Below, piece after piece: positions 43,601-59,600 of a stretch of DNA of 64,000 nucleotides. The translations under genes and the position numbers were made by a program. Within the stretch, counting starts at the first letter, position 1. Each line of letters starts with the position of its first letter. Origin of the DNA: Sipunculus nudus (taxonomy: Eukaryota; Annelida; Sipuncula; Golfingiida; Sipunculidae); the NCBI GenBank assembly GCA_026874595.1, contig CM049311.1, positions 51,031,676-51,095,675 of the forward strand, given 5' to 3'. The notes under the pieces were generated by a model. That model did not search any database and had not been told where the DNA came from. It saw nothing but the letters and a program-made list of their open reading frames with translations.

Positions 43601-46600
43601 AAGTTCAACAAGGTCAACATACAGGTGACTCAAAGAGGGGCTGGAGAGAGTCAAGGTCTGACATGGTCTCATAAAAACATTAATAAAAGCTACAATTTTT
43701 GGCCAATTTCTTTCAGCTTTCTAAACTAAAAAGCTGAAATCCTTAAGTGTGCAAGATATGAAAATTATATCAACAGTGCTCACAGGAAACAAACGTGCCA
43801 TGGTCAAAGTTGGTCAAAATTTAAGGTACTAATTTTATATTTATACTAATAACTTATAAAATTTGAAAAATTCAGAACTATTATTTTGGGTATTCAATTG
43901 AATCTTGATTAAATAATGTTACATCCCTGACAAAAAATCTCTAGCTTCAGCAGTCCCCTTGTTAAGGGAGAAAATATATTTCTTGATTTTTTTACAAAGT
44001 GCATTATGTTTGGGCCCATAACTTAAAACAATTAAGCAATACTGACATCATTTCTGGCATGTGCATAGAAAATGTATAGAAAATGATGTATATTATATAT
44101 GATTAAAGTCAGGTCAGTAGTTTTGATATTAGGCAGTCTTGAAATGTAACAATGGGTTTGTAATGGAAAAACGAAGTTTTTCATTATTATCTCGAAGGTA
44201 TTAAGTCCTAGTGACCAAATTCTTGGCATTATAGGGGATTTTGGAGACAACTAATTGTATGCCAAATTTTAGGAACTGAGAGCTGAAGCTGGGGAGCTGA
44301 GCTCTTGCAAACTGCATAACACTAGCTTGATGTAAACAATATGTTACATTGGTGCTTGAAAACTTGAATAAAATCTACAGTTTTTGATCAACTGGTTTTC
44401 AAATTTTTGGTGTTAACAGACATAATGCTAACAAAAACATGCTGTGAAAATTAAATCCACAGTACTTACAGGAAAAAAAACGTGCCAAAGTCAAAGTTGG
44501 GCAAAATTAAAGGTACAAATTTTTTATTTTTGTTAATATTTTAAAAAATTTTAAAGATTTTGATCTAACTTTGGGTATGCAATTTAATTTTGATTTATTA
44601 AAGTTATATTACTGTAAAAAAAGTCCATAGCTTTAACATGTTTTGTGTTAAGTGATCAAATATCTTTCCTAATTTTTTACAAAATGCATTATGTTTGGGC
44701 CCATAACTTTTTTAAATTATATAATACAGACATAATTTCTGGCATGTATATAGGAACTATATAGAGGAATATTTATGGTAAATATGAGGAACAACAGATG
44801 AGTGGTTTTGATATTAGGAAGTCCTGAAGTGTTAAAATAGGTTTTTAACAAGGGACCTATGGGTCACTGTGCTCAGCTGACGTTAACCTTGAAGGTAAAA
44901 ATCTAATATAATATCTGATGGAGATAAAGTGTAAGAGGAAGAGGTAATAAAGGCCATGGTTGGTTTATATGATTGGTTTGTATTGATGAGCAAGAAATTG
45001 TTGCAAAAAATATTTTGTGACCTGACCATGTTTCCTAATGTTGAAACTAAAGCATGTGAGCAGTTTGTGAACAAATGATCTGTACTATTACCATGATCAT
45101 TAGTTGGTTTTTTGATTAACTGTTGACATTTCAGTAGTTTACACATTTGTTCAATTGAATCTATTTTTTTATATGATATATATTATTAAATATATATGTA
45201 TTTTTTTATGAAATGTATACAGTTGAAATATAGCTAATTAACAACATAAAACAGGGCAAGCAAAGCCTGATCTCAAATTCTGCTGAGGCAGGAAAATAAT
45301 GAACAAATGTTTGTATTAAATCCTGTTTTTTTTATCACATCAATTATTTTCTAATTTAAGTTTATATTTCTATACATTTCCAATATAACATATATATCTG
45401 AATATAAAAGCTGATTCATAATTCTCAATTGCATCATCATAAATCTCAATCTTGTCAGATAACACCACATCATGCATACAAATGTTTATTAATTTTTTAC
45501 CACAAAAATATATCTTTTAAATCTGTAAAACAATAAATATCTAAAAATAATACTTGATTTAGATTTCACAATTTTTAATTGTGTCTTTATTTATCCATAA
45601 TGGGCTTCATATTTTATAATAATTTAAGCATACTGATGGGTTCATTTATATTTGTTAAAATCATTTAAAAGAAAATTGATTTCTTTGAAAATGCTACATT
45701 ACACAACATTGCATCTTCTGGATTACACCTTGAATTATTTTTTCAAGGAAAGTTTTTGCATATCGGAGTGGAAACAGCATTACAATTAAGGAGATACAGT
45801 GAAAACAATAACAATTACTGTATAACACTTGGTGGGTTGGGTTTGCGGGGGGGGGGGGGAGGGGGGGGGGGAGGGGTTATTGGGGTGGTGATATGAGAAT
45901 AACTGTACAATAACAAATCAGAAACCCTGGCATAGCTGACTTCCAGTGACCTGGAGTGGGACCCTGCATCTGTAATCAAAGCAAGTGACTACAGAAAACA
46001 AGGGACCCATGGGTCACGGCGCTCAGCTGATCGTGATTGGACTATAAATGAATATCATGTACATGTTGGGCTATTATAAAGGAATGTAATGTAATATGTG
46101 AGTAAATGATAAATGAAATTACCTGAATGATGGATTAATAGAGTCAAATAAAGTGGTTTATTTTTTATTTAGGTATTTAGGAGGGGTTGAAAATTGTGAT
46201 ATATTTGAGCAAATATGAATGCAATGACAGCAGTAATAAGCAGTAGTAGATGATAAGGCTATTTGTTGAAGCATCTAAAGTGTATGGTAGTCTGCAAGCG
46301 TTCAATTTGACAGATATGATGTTATGATTAACTATGCTGATGAAGTGATTTATGAATATGTGACTGTATGACACAATATCTCTTTAGTCTTGACAAGGTG
46401 CATAATTGTGATGCCCACTATGTCTACATATTACACAATATTGTCATAATTACTGGCATGTACATAGGTACCTATGGACGAATAGTTATACAAAATATTA
46501 AAGTATGAATATATCTGATTCATCTTGTTCTTGCTTACTGAGGCTGACTTTGGGATGGAGTTCGGAGAAGGGAAAAGTGAGGGCAGTACGAAGGTGGATG

Positions 46601-49600
46601 TAGAAATATTCTATTGTAATGTTTTTCATTTATATAAGAATATGAAAAGCTAAGAGAAAAGGGGCCCTCCTACTTGGTTATAGTAAAGTTCTAAATATAT
46701 GATTGCAAACTAATACTCTGACAAGACTGTCATGAAGAAAAACAGTAAAAGTTTTGAGATACTGTGTTGCATACGAAAATTTACAGATGGACAGGCAAGT
46801 GGACAGAATGGACTAATACCTTTATTTCACTTTCAAGAGAATAATGCATTTAAGTTTATATATAATCCTATTTTTTTAAGCAGATCCACTTTTTCCATTA
46901 AGAAGTTTTTATCTGTATCATTTTTTTATTTACAGGTTTATAAATTTTTAATTAAAAAACCTGAAAATATAAGTTAAAATATTAGAATTGTTGCAAAAGT
47001 TGCAATCATTATATATACAGAGTAAAAAACATTGGGTCATATTATGCATACACATATATTTTATTATTTTTAAATCATAAATGTTTTAACTGATTTTAAA
47101 AGAAAATAATGCCACAACATGGCATCTACAAGAATATTCCTTGAATCACTATTAAAAAGTTTTGCATATTGGAGTTTTCAGGACATGCTTAATTTTATTC
47201 ACCAAAATAAAATAAAAGTAAATTTGACAAAATAAAACATCTTTTCAAATAAAGTATACACACTGTTGGTTGAATGAGGGACAAACAATATCATTGTGCT
47301 AATTACTATCCCAGTTTTAATTAATTACTGGAATTATTAGTCAATTTCACACCTGGTGAAGTTTTTACTCTTCTGAAGTAAGGAATTACTTATCTCATGA
47401 ACATCCAGACTTTCACAGCAATACACCACTTTGTGGACACAATTAAATGTACACTTTAATCATTGTAACCCTGGTGGTTCAATACAAAATCTAAAATGAA
47501 GCATGTCCAAGAATAAAATAAAATACAGAAAAATTATAACATTCATCTAGTTTATGCACCAGCTGGGGGGGGGGGGGGATGAGTGCAGGGCGAGGAGAAG
47601 CCTGCTAGTAGTGGCCAAGCTGGGCCAAGGTAAGCTGCCTGGGGTGGGTTACATAATGCAAGTGAAGGCTGTACTACTAGGTGGGCTAGATGTAAACAAC
47701 ACTTGACATGGTGTGTGTAAACATGAATAAAAGCTATTCATTCCAATCAATTTCTTTTGAAAGTTCAGATTTTAAAAGATTAAATCCTTATGCATATATG
47801 CTGGGAAAATTAAATCAACAGTGCCAAAGTTGGACAAAATTTAAGGTATTGTTTTTTATTTATGCTAATAACTTGAAAAAATTGCAAAATTCAGACCTAA
47901 GTTTGGGTAAACAATTGAATTTTGATTAAATAAAGTTATATTCCTGAAAAAAGGTCTCTAGGTTCAGCAATTCTCATGTGAGTAAATATATTTCCTGATT
48001 TTTTAAAAAATTGCATTATGTTTTGGCCCATAACTTCAAAATAATACTCAATACTGACCTAATTTTTGGTATGTTCATAGAAAATGTATAAAAGAATGTG
48101 AATACTAAATACGATCAAAAACAGATCAGTGGTTTTGATATTAGGCAGCCTTGAAGTGTAACAATGGCTTTTTTTTATGGAAAACGGAGTTTTTTCCTTA
48201 ATATCTCGAAGGAACAAAGTCCTAATGACCCAATTTTCGGTATGGTAGGAGATTTTGGGGACATCTAAAATTATGTCAACAGCCTGGGGAGCATAGAGAT
48301 GTGCACTGAATGACCTACAGTCATCAAAGTGGACTGCTTGACAATGTAAGGGAATACAACAAGAGCCTCCAAAAAAATTCAATAACTAGCCTAATTTTGC
48401 AGCTTTTATTTTCAAATTTCAGATTTTAACAGATTAAATCCTTATGTATACATGCTGTGAAAATAAATCCACAGTACTTACAGGAAAAAAACGTGCCATG
48501 GCCAAAGTTGGGCAAAATTTAAGGTACCAATTTTATATTTTTGCCAATATTTAAAAAAATTTAACAGATTTTGATCTAATTTTTGGTATACAATTAAATT
48601 TTGATTAATTAAAGTTGTATTACTGGAAGAAAGTCCCTACCTTTAACACTTTTGGTCTTAAGTGACCAAATATCTTCCTGATTTTTTTACAAAGTCCATT
48701 ATGTTTGGGCCCATAACTTTTTTAAATTATATAATACTGACTTAATATCTGGCATGTGTATAGGAACTATACAGAGAAATATTTATGGTAAATATGAAGA
48801 AAACCAGACGAGTGGTTTTGATATTAGGCAGTCCTGAAGTGTGAAAATAGATTTCTAATAAAAAATTGAGGTTTTTCCTTAATATCTCAAAGGAACGAAG
48901 TCCTACTGACCCAATTTTTGGCATGGTAGGAGATTATGGGGACATCTAACTGTATGCCGAAATTCAGATTCGTAGGTCCAATGGTGTCGAAACGTGCCAG
49001 TCTTACGGACGGACATCCAGACGGACAGACGGACGGACAGACAGACGGACGGACGACGGACAATGGACCATGACTATAGCTCAGATGACTTATAGTCAGC
49101 TGAGCTAAAAATCAATAACTAGCTTAATTTTCAAGCTTTTATTTTCAAATTTCAGATTTAGAAAAACTAAATATTTATGTTTACATGCTGTGAAAATTAA
49201 ATCAATGGTGCTTACAGGAAAAAAACGTGCCATGGTCAAAGTTGGGCAAAATTTAAGGTACTGATTTTTTTTTTTTGCTAATAACTTAAAAAATTTTACA
49301 AAATTCAGATCTAATTTTGGGTAAACAATTGAATCTTAATTGAACATAGTTATATACTTGAGAAAATAGACTCTAGTTTCAAAATTTTTCATGTTAAGTG
49401 AGTTATTATTTTTCCTGATTTTTTACAAAGTCCATTATGTTTGGGCCCATAACTTAAAGAATGTATACTTTACAGACTTAATTTCTGGCATGTACATAGG
49501 AACTATATAGAGGAATATTTATGGTAAATATGAGGAAAAACAGATGAGTGGTTTTGATATTAGGCAGTCCTGAAGTTTGAAAATAGGATTTTAATAAAAA

Positions 49601-50585
49601 ATTGAGGTTTTTCCTTAATTTCTCAAAGGAACGAAGTGGCAAAGACCCAATTTTCAGCTTGGTAGGAGATCTTGGGGACATCTAACAGTATGCTGAATTT
49701 TGGATTCCTTGGTCTTACGGTTTCAAAACATGCCACATCTATGGACGGACGGACGGACGGACGGACGGACGGACAGACGGACGGACGACAGACAATGGAC
49801 CACGACTATAGCTCAGATGACTTATAGTCAGCTGAGCTAATAAAAAATTGAGGTTTTTTCCTTAATTTCTCAAAGGAACGAAGTCGCAAAGACCCCGTTT
49901 TCCGTTTGGTAGGAGATCTTGGGGACATCTAACATTATGCCGAATTTTGGATTCCTAGGTCTTACGGTTTCAAAACGTGCCACATCTATGGACGGACGGA
50001 CGGACGGACGGACAGACGGACGGACAACAGACAATGGACCACGACTTTAGCTCAGATGACTTATAGTCAGCTGAGCTAAAAAAAAACAAGTCATGAATCA
50101 TATCAAAATGTTTAAAATAATATTCTACCAAAATCTAATGAGTTCCATGGATCAAGCTATTCATTACATTATACGTACATATCAAGACATCAAGTCTGAA
50201 AATCTAGAGCAGCTCAAGTGAGAATTGCATTTATATTTTTTTTATCATATCTTTTATGTTCATTCCCTATCACACAAGGCATTTGTTAGGGATTGCACTT
50301 GTACATAGGTAGAGTAACAGTCTGTATATAAAAGTGATGTAAGATGTGTAATAAAATATATATAATGAAAATCTCTAGATGATTAAGTATAATGTCAATT
50401 TAACTTCATATTACATGTGTTACATTAATTTTTATGTCTACTGAAATCTATATTTAGTTCATTTACATTTTGTAATTTTTAGTGATTTTTCATTTGATAA
50501 TAGTTGATTGATAATAGTTGATTCCACTTGACTTATCTGAGCAGTATTTAAACCTAGGCAAAAGAGCAATATATATATTTAAAAC

Positions 50586-50665
<80 letters not shown>

Positions 50666-53600
50666 TTTATTTATAATTGTGGTCCATTTTATTTTAAAGT
50701 TGACTGGTTTGTATTTTGGCACTGTTACCAAGTAAACTAAGCAAGGGTCTAGATGTAAAGGACAACATCCTTGATTGTTCTTTTTCTTTTTGAAACAATT
50801 AACAAAGTTACCTGTGGCCAAACTGCAACAGTGAAAAGGGCATCCACCTCAGGCTGAGAGTAGGGGTAATCATCATAATTCTTCATGAACTGGAAGGAAA
50901 TACAGAAAATGAAAACATCAGTTACATATTAATAACTGTTTTCATAAATATGACCATCAGCCGACATTGTCCATACACAGGCAATGTATATTATTATATA
51001 ATTACACAGAAAAAATGGCCCCTAAAGAAAAAGTAAAAATGGATAATTAGCACCATTACAGTAATAAGTGTGAGTTTCTGTAAAAAAAAGAATGACCCTT
51101 TTAAGAAAGGTGATTTGATGTGCATATAGTTAATGCTTAAATTCATCTGGCTCTTGCAGTCATGGGCTGGTGATCTTCAGTTATGAGGTATAATGCCTGA
51201 AAATGAGGGTCTCTGTCATTCCTTCTGGAATTCTTTTTAATTTCTGGGTAATTTTAATATATATATATATATATATATATTGTTAATCAAAGGCTTTTTG
51301 CTGTCCTGATGATAAAATAGGATACAATATGTAATGGCTCTAAAGTATAATGACAGACACCCTACTGCCCTAGAACAAACATAACTCTCCTTAACTCTAG
51401 TAAAATAGAATCCTGTAAGAGGGCAAGTTAGTGACATAATCAAATTCCATATTGTTTACAGTTGTGATCTCTCCAATTCCCATATCATTTAAGACTTGTG
51501 AATTGTGTTATATTGTAGGAATATTGGGCCAATGGCCTTTTTCCAGAATAAATTTTTTTCTTATTCAATTAGTATAACCTGTAATATAAGAACAGGCAAG
51601 CTACAGTTGTATGCATAAAGGACCGGTAGCATTCATCTGTGTGAATCTATTTTTGGAATAGGTTTTCTCTAACATAAATAAACCTGAGAAATTGCCAAAA
51701 CTTTTTTTATGTACAGATTCATATTCACAATCATAACATTTGGATAACCTATCAAGTGTGAACAGACTAACTTACTAACACACACACAGTGCTAATCACA
51801 TTATAGTAGCTCTGTAGATGATGACTGACCTGAGTGATGCGGGCCAGACACAGCTGACGTAGGTTTTTCAGTGGGTTCAGGGCTGCAGGATGAATTTGAT
51901 CCCTTAGTTCCAGTAACTGGCCACAGGTGGCAGTTATTCCCAGCACCACCTGCAGCATCAGTGGCAGGTACTGTTCCAGCAGACCCCCCAGCTTCTTGAA
52001 GACAACATCAACAGTACTGAGAGCCCTGTGGATTAAAGCCACATCAAACAAATGTATAGTACATGTAGAATCTACAGAGTACCTGATACATAAAAATCAT
52101 TAAGGCTTTCATAACACTCATAATGTTAGGCAGTAAATTGAAGGACAATTCATAAAATCTCTCTACTTATTATTTGTTATTCCATGAAGTCTTGTGACAT
52201 CTGCTGCAAAGATATTTAAATTCAAGACTATTTTGATTTGAACTCTAAATTCATATACAAATTTCTTGATCTTTTTAATACCTTAGGATCAGTTTATGCT
52301 TCAAACTGTTCATAACAGAACACAAGATTGACCTTCTTTCCAATACAAGAGCACTGCAAACATGCATAATACACCCATCATGTATCAAGGTGCCTCCAAA
52401 GTGTGGTGACCTAGGCCTTCATTTAATATGTGTGAAATTAGATGAGAATGTAAATCAGGTGAAAACATCTACTGGTAAATGTGTAAAGAGCGTTTCATGT
52501 TCATCTTTAGGATTTTTTATAAGTCACCAAGGTACCTCTGAGGTGACCTCTTCCCTCATTAAATATGCATGGACTGTACTGGAATTCCAATTTAAGCGAC
52601 ATATTTTATTGATTAACATTTCTAAAGATTTTTATCAAAATCCTTCATACTCTTAGTAAGTTATCGCAGCGACGCCAAAAAGTAGCTGAGTGACCTGTGA
52701 ACTTGTTAAATATGTGTGGATGTTGCCCATAATCAAACTTGCGCAAGAAAATCTGTTGGTAAGTACTTATGGAGAGTTTCAAGAAAATCCATCAAAGCAT
52801 TGAAAAGTTATTGCAGTTAACAGACAGACGAAGGGTATACCATTATACTCCTGTCATAAGTATAATATAAAAGTCTCATTTATCAACAGGAAACCATAAC
52901 AGGTCTGTCTACATTTAATTTTCTTGTATTTATGAGAATTTCTCTATGTAAAGAAAAGGTGATCTTCTTGAAGACACTACCCCGTGGTTCCACCTGCCAC
53001 CTATGGCCAAGTCCTGTTGTCAATGGATACAATAAGGCTGACTTATCTAAGCTAAGAATCAGAACATCAATGAAAAATAAGATGGGAACTCACCCTTGCA
53101 TCTTCCTTATGGGAATGACTTTGCCAATGTCTATGTTCTGTGAAATCGCCTTCACCCGCTCAGCTATGTTGTCTGAAAAAACAACAACGTTACCAAGACT
53201 TAAACAAGAGTTTGCCCAATCTTCCAGTCATCAGCAGGACAGTGGGTCCTGCTGCAGAAGACTTATTGCCGGTCCTGTTAGATCTCTGTAGGACCTGCAT
53301 TGAAGTATATTAATTCAGTGCACGGTAACAATGAGTGTCAATAGTTTTATTGCGAATTTATGAATATAAATAGATATTTTGTTGTATGCAAGACTTCCGT
53401 GCACTATTTAGCCTACTAATGGTTTTGAACTTAAACTGCATTATTTTACCTGTTTAATTACACCTATTATATATAACCATACTGAATATCATCTCAAATT
53501 TGTAAACATGTTTATATTTAATATATGGCGGATGACAGTGACGTGAACTGACTTTTCCAATTTTTTTTTCCTTTCTCAATAATATCAATGAACTTTAATA

Positions 53601-56600
53601 TTATTAAATGTCTATTGACATATAAAATATAAATCAGCGATTAAAATATTAGCTTATTACATTATAAAGTGTCACAATTACAGACCTATCTGATTTTATT
53701 TGACTGCGCAAGTCAAATATTTCGCTCTTAGACCTGGGCCACACTTGCACTTATTAGGGTAGAATCATACTCACAATCTATTCTGAATAGAAACGACCTC
53801 AAGCGAGCGGTAACAGACAGGATCCGCCCTGAGAACCCTGACACTTAATTGACATGAAATCGCGTAATTCTTATCGTAACAGACATTTAACGTTATGATT
53901 ATGATCACGTCCTAGACTTCGTCAGTACCAGGATCAATATTAAACAATACTTTTTTTGGCCAATTTCACTCAGGGGCATATAGTCTTGGCTGAAAAATTA
54001 ATTTCATGGGCGCCGTGAGCTTTTTCCCGAACAGCGTGAGGGATATCCGCGAACTCATTCCCGCCAAAAATGATATGAATGAAGTCACGTGCCCTGATTC
54101 TTACTACGAATATCTGATTGGCTCTCTGTCTCCTTGGAGTCGTCACTTAGCAAGTCACAGGAACGTAGGCATGGCAAATCACAAGTCAGTCACCGTGGTC
54201 TGTCTGAATGTTAAAAATAGAATCTGACATCGCTGGTTGACAAATATGGATAGCGAAAAGAACTCTGTTTATGCTGAAAGACGATGAACATTCACATTAT
54301 ATATAAGCAAATGAAAAGTATACAACATGATTTCCTCTTGTTGATGTTTACCCCGCTACTTGACCATTTTTTGGTGCAATGTGCGCCTATTATTATCTCT
54401 AATTTCATCAAAACAGCGGAAAAAAAATTCTGGTTTTGCAGTGTGTTGCCCGCGTGACAAAATTGTGAAAGTCTTGTGAAAGAGTTGAGAACCGAATTGT
54501 CTGGTCTTTACGCCTCTTTTTCAATATGCCGCCTTCGATTGCCCCACAAATAATTGTCTATGCTAAAATCAATTAGTGTGATTCTTGGCGAATTTGTCTT
54601 TTACAGAGAAACCGTAACTTGACTAGTGATTCAAGACTATTTTTATTCTCTGCCCGCCTGCTGGTCAAATGCAACGAGCTACATGAAACCGCTGATATTT
54701 TTTAACGCTTTACCATAATCTAAGAAAATAGGTCTCTGAATCAAACGATATTGTTGGAAAATAGAAGGCCAGTCGACCCAGTTGTACAAAACCAAAACTT
54801 TTTCTTAGGTGGACAATAGGTCCGGCTGAAATAGAGATCCTATCAGACCCTCATATATCTAGTCAGTCAGGTCCACAGGACCGACGTTTTCGCATAATCT
54901 GTTTAACACTTCTGGCCTGATATTAATATTTATCTTCTGGGTTATAAACTCTTAATGTTTGGTAAATATCTGTCAAAGGACATGTAAAAATGCTCGGACT
55001 AAATACAGCATAAACAGGGACATTAATTTAAAATCAATGCAACGGGCCAAAACATCTGAGCGATTATAACTTATATGTTAACATGGCAGAGAGACCAACA
55101 AGTCGTGAAATAAAGACAAAGCATAACTGGTTTGGATTGGTCTGTGACTTTTTCTCAGGCATTAAAGACAACTAATTCTCAGCTATAATAGCATATACTC
55201 AGATAGAAAAAAAGTTGCGTGTAATAAGTACTGACACAGTGTATAACTGCCACAGTGAGGCTAAGTGTGCAGGGCATTTTGAATTCACTGGGACAGAACT
55301 GAGAGACAAGATCATATGTTACCCTTTATTTTATTGCCCTTGTAAAATAACAAAATCTCAGTGTGAAAAATTTCATATCAGAGTTTGTTTGTAAATTTAT
55401 CTAAAAGAAGGAGAATAGTAACCTGTGATGAAGTGCTGGAACGGATGAAGTATCAAGTCTATGAAGACCTTGAGTTCGTGCTGCTGAAGACCTGACAGGA
55501 AGCGCAGCACCAGACTCTTTCTCACCAGTGAGTTCGCTTTCCCCGATGTGTCCTTGCCTGTCTTGGTCTTCATTTTACCATAAAGTATCCTGTAAAAGTG
55601 TCCAGCTTGCATAATTGTGAGCATGTGGTTGGGGATGATTACCTACCATAGTGGCTGAGATGGTCTTCTTGAGAGCCAACTCTGGCTAATGTGTCAGTAG
55701 ACAACCATAACAGAGATACACCTCATACATATGAAATTTACATCTTAATAAATAAAACACCAAAATCATTAAAGAACAGAGCATTAAAATTCATGGCATG
55801 GACACTTTTATTCAACAGACAATACAAAATAATTTTCAATTATTTCTTTTAAACATTCTCAAAAGAAATAATTAAAAAAACTGATTATAAAAAAACAGAA
55901 TATTCATTATACAGCATGAGCAGATAATTCAGTATACATTTTAATTAATATTTTGTTATCTTTGATGTACTGTTTAGATACCTCATCAGGACAGGCAGGA
56001 CACCCTCTCGGTGACCCATCTCAATGGCGGAGTTCTCAGTGTCCACACTGAACAGGACCATCTCTGTCTTGAATGTCTTGTCATCCATCAGCCTCTCAAA
56101 GTTCTCCCTGCACACACACACACAAATCAAGAGACCCATGAGTCACTGAACTCAGCTGAATAGCTATAGCTACGATAAATCTTTATAAAATACTAGCACA
56201 CAGAGGAAAGTAAAAGATTTTATTGTTGCTGTATTTGAAAATGTAAATGCAAATGCCACAGCCATTTGGCAATATTTCTTAACAAGTCTCTCCTGCATAT
56301 AGTGATACCTTATTCCTAAGTTCAAAACACGTGTTTGATCATGTTGTTTGTGCACCTTTGCTAAATGCTTGCCATAATGGAGCATTTTATGACCTCTTTG
56401 GAGAGAAAAGGGGCAATGATGCTGTAAAAAGTATTTACTGTCTAATATCATAGTATTTACATAATACATGTATTTACTGACTCTGAAGTCCAGAACCTAA
56501 ATATGGTCTATTAATAAATATAAATATATTACATTTTCTATATGCACTTAAGCACATATGGAAGCAGTCAGCTGAGTTAAAAAATAACCTAAATCTTGAC

Positions 56601-59600
56601 ATAAATTAATGGTTACAGTATCTCCTCTTTGCACAGGCATACCTTTCTGATTATATCCATACTTCATGACAATTTTCTGGTCTGCCACTATATTCTACTG
56701 GTACATATAAATGAAAAGTCACAAGTTTCTCTTGTTTTAATACCACAAATACAATGACTGAATGTCTTTGATATTTTAGTTACATCAATCGGCTGTTTAA
56801 TTCTTTTTGCAATCTCCATATATAGGAAATGTAATATATATTGTCTACCAGTATATCAGAATTATTTTGTGATGTACAGACCTATATGGAGTGAGGTACT
56901 TATAGTTGTAGGTCATGATACATTCAAACGACGCTTTTTGAACATCAGGGTCTCGGTGTATCAGGAACTGAAACCAAAATGACAGCTGAGTAAGACAGGT
57001 TGATAACTCTGTAATGATAATTTACAATTAAACAAATTATACTGAAGAAAATAAAGTCAGTATAAAGATATAACAAGATTTAACAAATATTAATAATTGT
57101 ATATACAATTTTATAAATACCTCGAGTAAAAATTTCCTCATTAATGATCAATAATTTAACAATAAAATCGATTTAGTCATAAAATTTGTCAGTCTAAGTT
57201 CTTCTTTATGAGACATTAAACACCATTCAGAAAATACAAGTCCTGGAGAATAATGGCAGTATTATCAAATTATCAATAATATGAAATGAACAAAAAGAGA
57301 AAATTTTTCCTAAGAACAAAAATAAAATCTGGAAATACTTACACCTGTATTAACATGTGTATATGTATATATGTCATATGACACTAACAATAACAACAGA
57401 TGGGCTCATTCTGTATGACAATGAAACTATGACATCATATGGACTATATCTGTATGACACTGTAACTATGACAACACATGGGTTTTTTCTGTATGCCACT
57501 GTAACTTTAACAACAGATGGACTATTTCTGTTTGCCACAGTAACTATAACTAGATGTGTCGGAACGACATGAATGCCCCCGCCTGGGGCAAATTAGAAAC
57601 ATTTGTTAAATTTTTTAAAATTTTTTAAGTTCAGGAGATGTCGTATGGTCAAAAGTAGGTCAACAAGGGCAAAATGCAAACTCGATCTGTAACCGGTCAT
57701 TATCAAGCAACGCACCAAAAATCAGGCCAGTATCTGCAGGCATTGTGAAAAAAAGTCCATACATGTGCTTTTTCCATAAAAATTTTTTTTCATGAAATTT
57801 TCTATGTTTAGGAGCCGTAAAACAATCAAAAGTAGGTCAACCGGGATGAAACGCGAACTCGATCTGTAACTGTCATTATCTGCCCACACATAAAAAATCA
57901 GGGTGGTATCTGCAGGCACTGAGAAGAAAAAGTCGGTACATATGCATTTGTTATGAAAATTTCTATTTTTCATGAAATTTTCTATGTTCAGGTGCAGTCA
58001 AATGGTCAAAAGTAGGTCAACTGGGACAAAACAAGAACTCCATTTGTAACTGGTCATTATCTGCCTACACACCAAAAATCAGGCCAGTATCTGCAGGCAC
58101 TGCAAAAAAAAGTCCGTACATGTGCACTTTTTTAATGAAATTTCTATGTTAGAGCACCGTCAAACGGTCAAAAATAGGTCAACTTGGACAAAATGTGAAC
58201 TCGATCTGTAACTGGTCATTATCTGCCCACACACCAAAAATCAGGATAATACCTGCAGGTATTGCGAAAAAAATGCTGTACATGTGTATTTGTCATTAAA
58301 ATTTCTATTTTTCATGAAATTTTCTAAGTTTAGGAGCCGTAAAACGGTCAAAAATAGGTCAACCAGGACGAAACACGAACTCGATCTGTAACTGGTCTAT
58401 ATCTGCCCACACACCAAAATCAGGCCAATATCTGCAGGCATTGCGAAAAAAAGTCCGTACAACTGTTTAATTTCGGAATGACGGAAGGACAGAAAAGGGT
58501 AAAACTATATGCCCCGGCCACTTTGTGGCGGGGGCATAAAAACAGATGGGCTAAATCTGTATGACACTGTAACTATGAAAACAGATGGGCTATTTCTGTA
58601 TGACACTGTAACTAAGAAAACATATGGGCTATATCTGTATGACACTGTAACTATGACAACAGACGGGCTATATCTGTATGACACTGTAACTATGATAACA
58701 GACCGGCTATATCTGTATGACACTGTAACTATGATAACAGATGGGCTATATCTGTATGACACTGTAACCAGGACAACATATGGGCTATATCTGTATGACA
58801 CTGTAACTATGACAACAGACAGGCTATATCTGTATGACACTGTAACTATGACAACATACAGGCTATATCTTGATGACACTGTAACTATGACAACATATGG
58901 GCTATATATGTATGACACTGTAACTATGACAACAGACAGGCTATATCTGTATGACACTGTAACTATGACAACAGACAGGCTATATCTGTATGACACTGTA
59001 ACTATGACAACAGACAGGCTATATCTGTATGACACTGTAACTTTGACAACATATGGGCAATATCTGTATGACACTGTAACTTTGACAACAGACAGGCTAT
59101 ATCTGTATGACACTGTGACTATGACAACAGACGGGCTATATCTGTATGACACTGTGACTATGACAACAGACAGGCTATACCTGTATGACACTGTAACTAT
59201 GACAACATATGGGCTATATCTGTATGGCACTGTAACTTTGACAACAGATGGGCTATATCTGTATGACACTGTAACTAGGACAATATATGGGCTATATCTG
59301 TATGACACTGTAACTATGACAACAGACAGGCTATATCTGTATGATACTGTAACTAGGACAACATATGGGCTATATCTGTATGACACTGTAACTATTACAA
59401 CAGACAGGCTATATCTGTATGACACTGTAACTGTGACAACAGACAGGCTATATCTGTATGACACTGTAACTATGACAACAGACAGGCTATATCTGTATGA
59501 CACTGTAACTATGATAACAGATGGGCTATATCTGTATGACACTGTGACTATTAAACAGACAGGCTATATCTGTATGACACTGTAATTATGGCAATATATA

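Noticed and set aside
43430-43674. Overlapping 80-codon frames on both strands that looked like a possible UTP20 exon 9
   Set aside because: The expected sequence between exons 8 and 10 is supplied by 42143-42222 with good splice sites and phase. This stretch does not match UTP20.
46732-46977. 81-codon plus-strand frame
   Set aside because: Lies in the nested repeat intron, AT-rich, no family resemblance.
53173-55422. Possible TIR transposon covering the CpG-richer intron
   Set aside because: No inverted ends or target duplication could be found, so only the compositional oddity is reported.
58505-59585. Open frames of about 345 and 358 codons on opposite strands (YRYSPSVVIVTVS / TMTTDGLYLYDTV repeats)
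   Set aside because: They are the two translations of a 39-bp minisatellite whose unit is divisible by three and stop-free on both strands; it lies inside a UTP20 intron.
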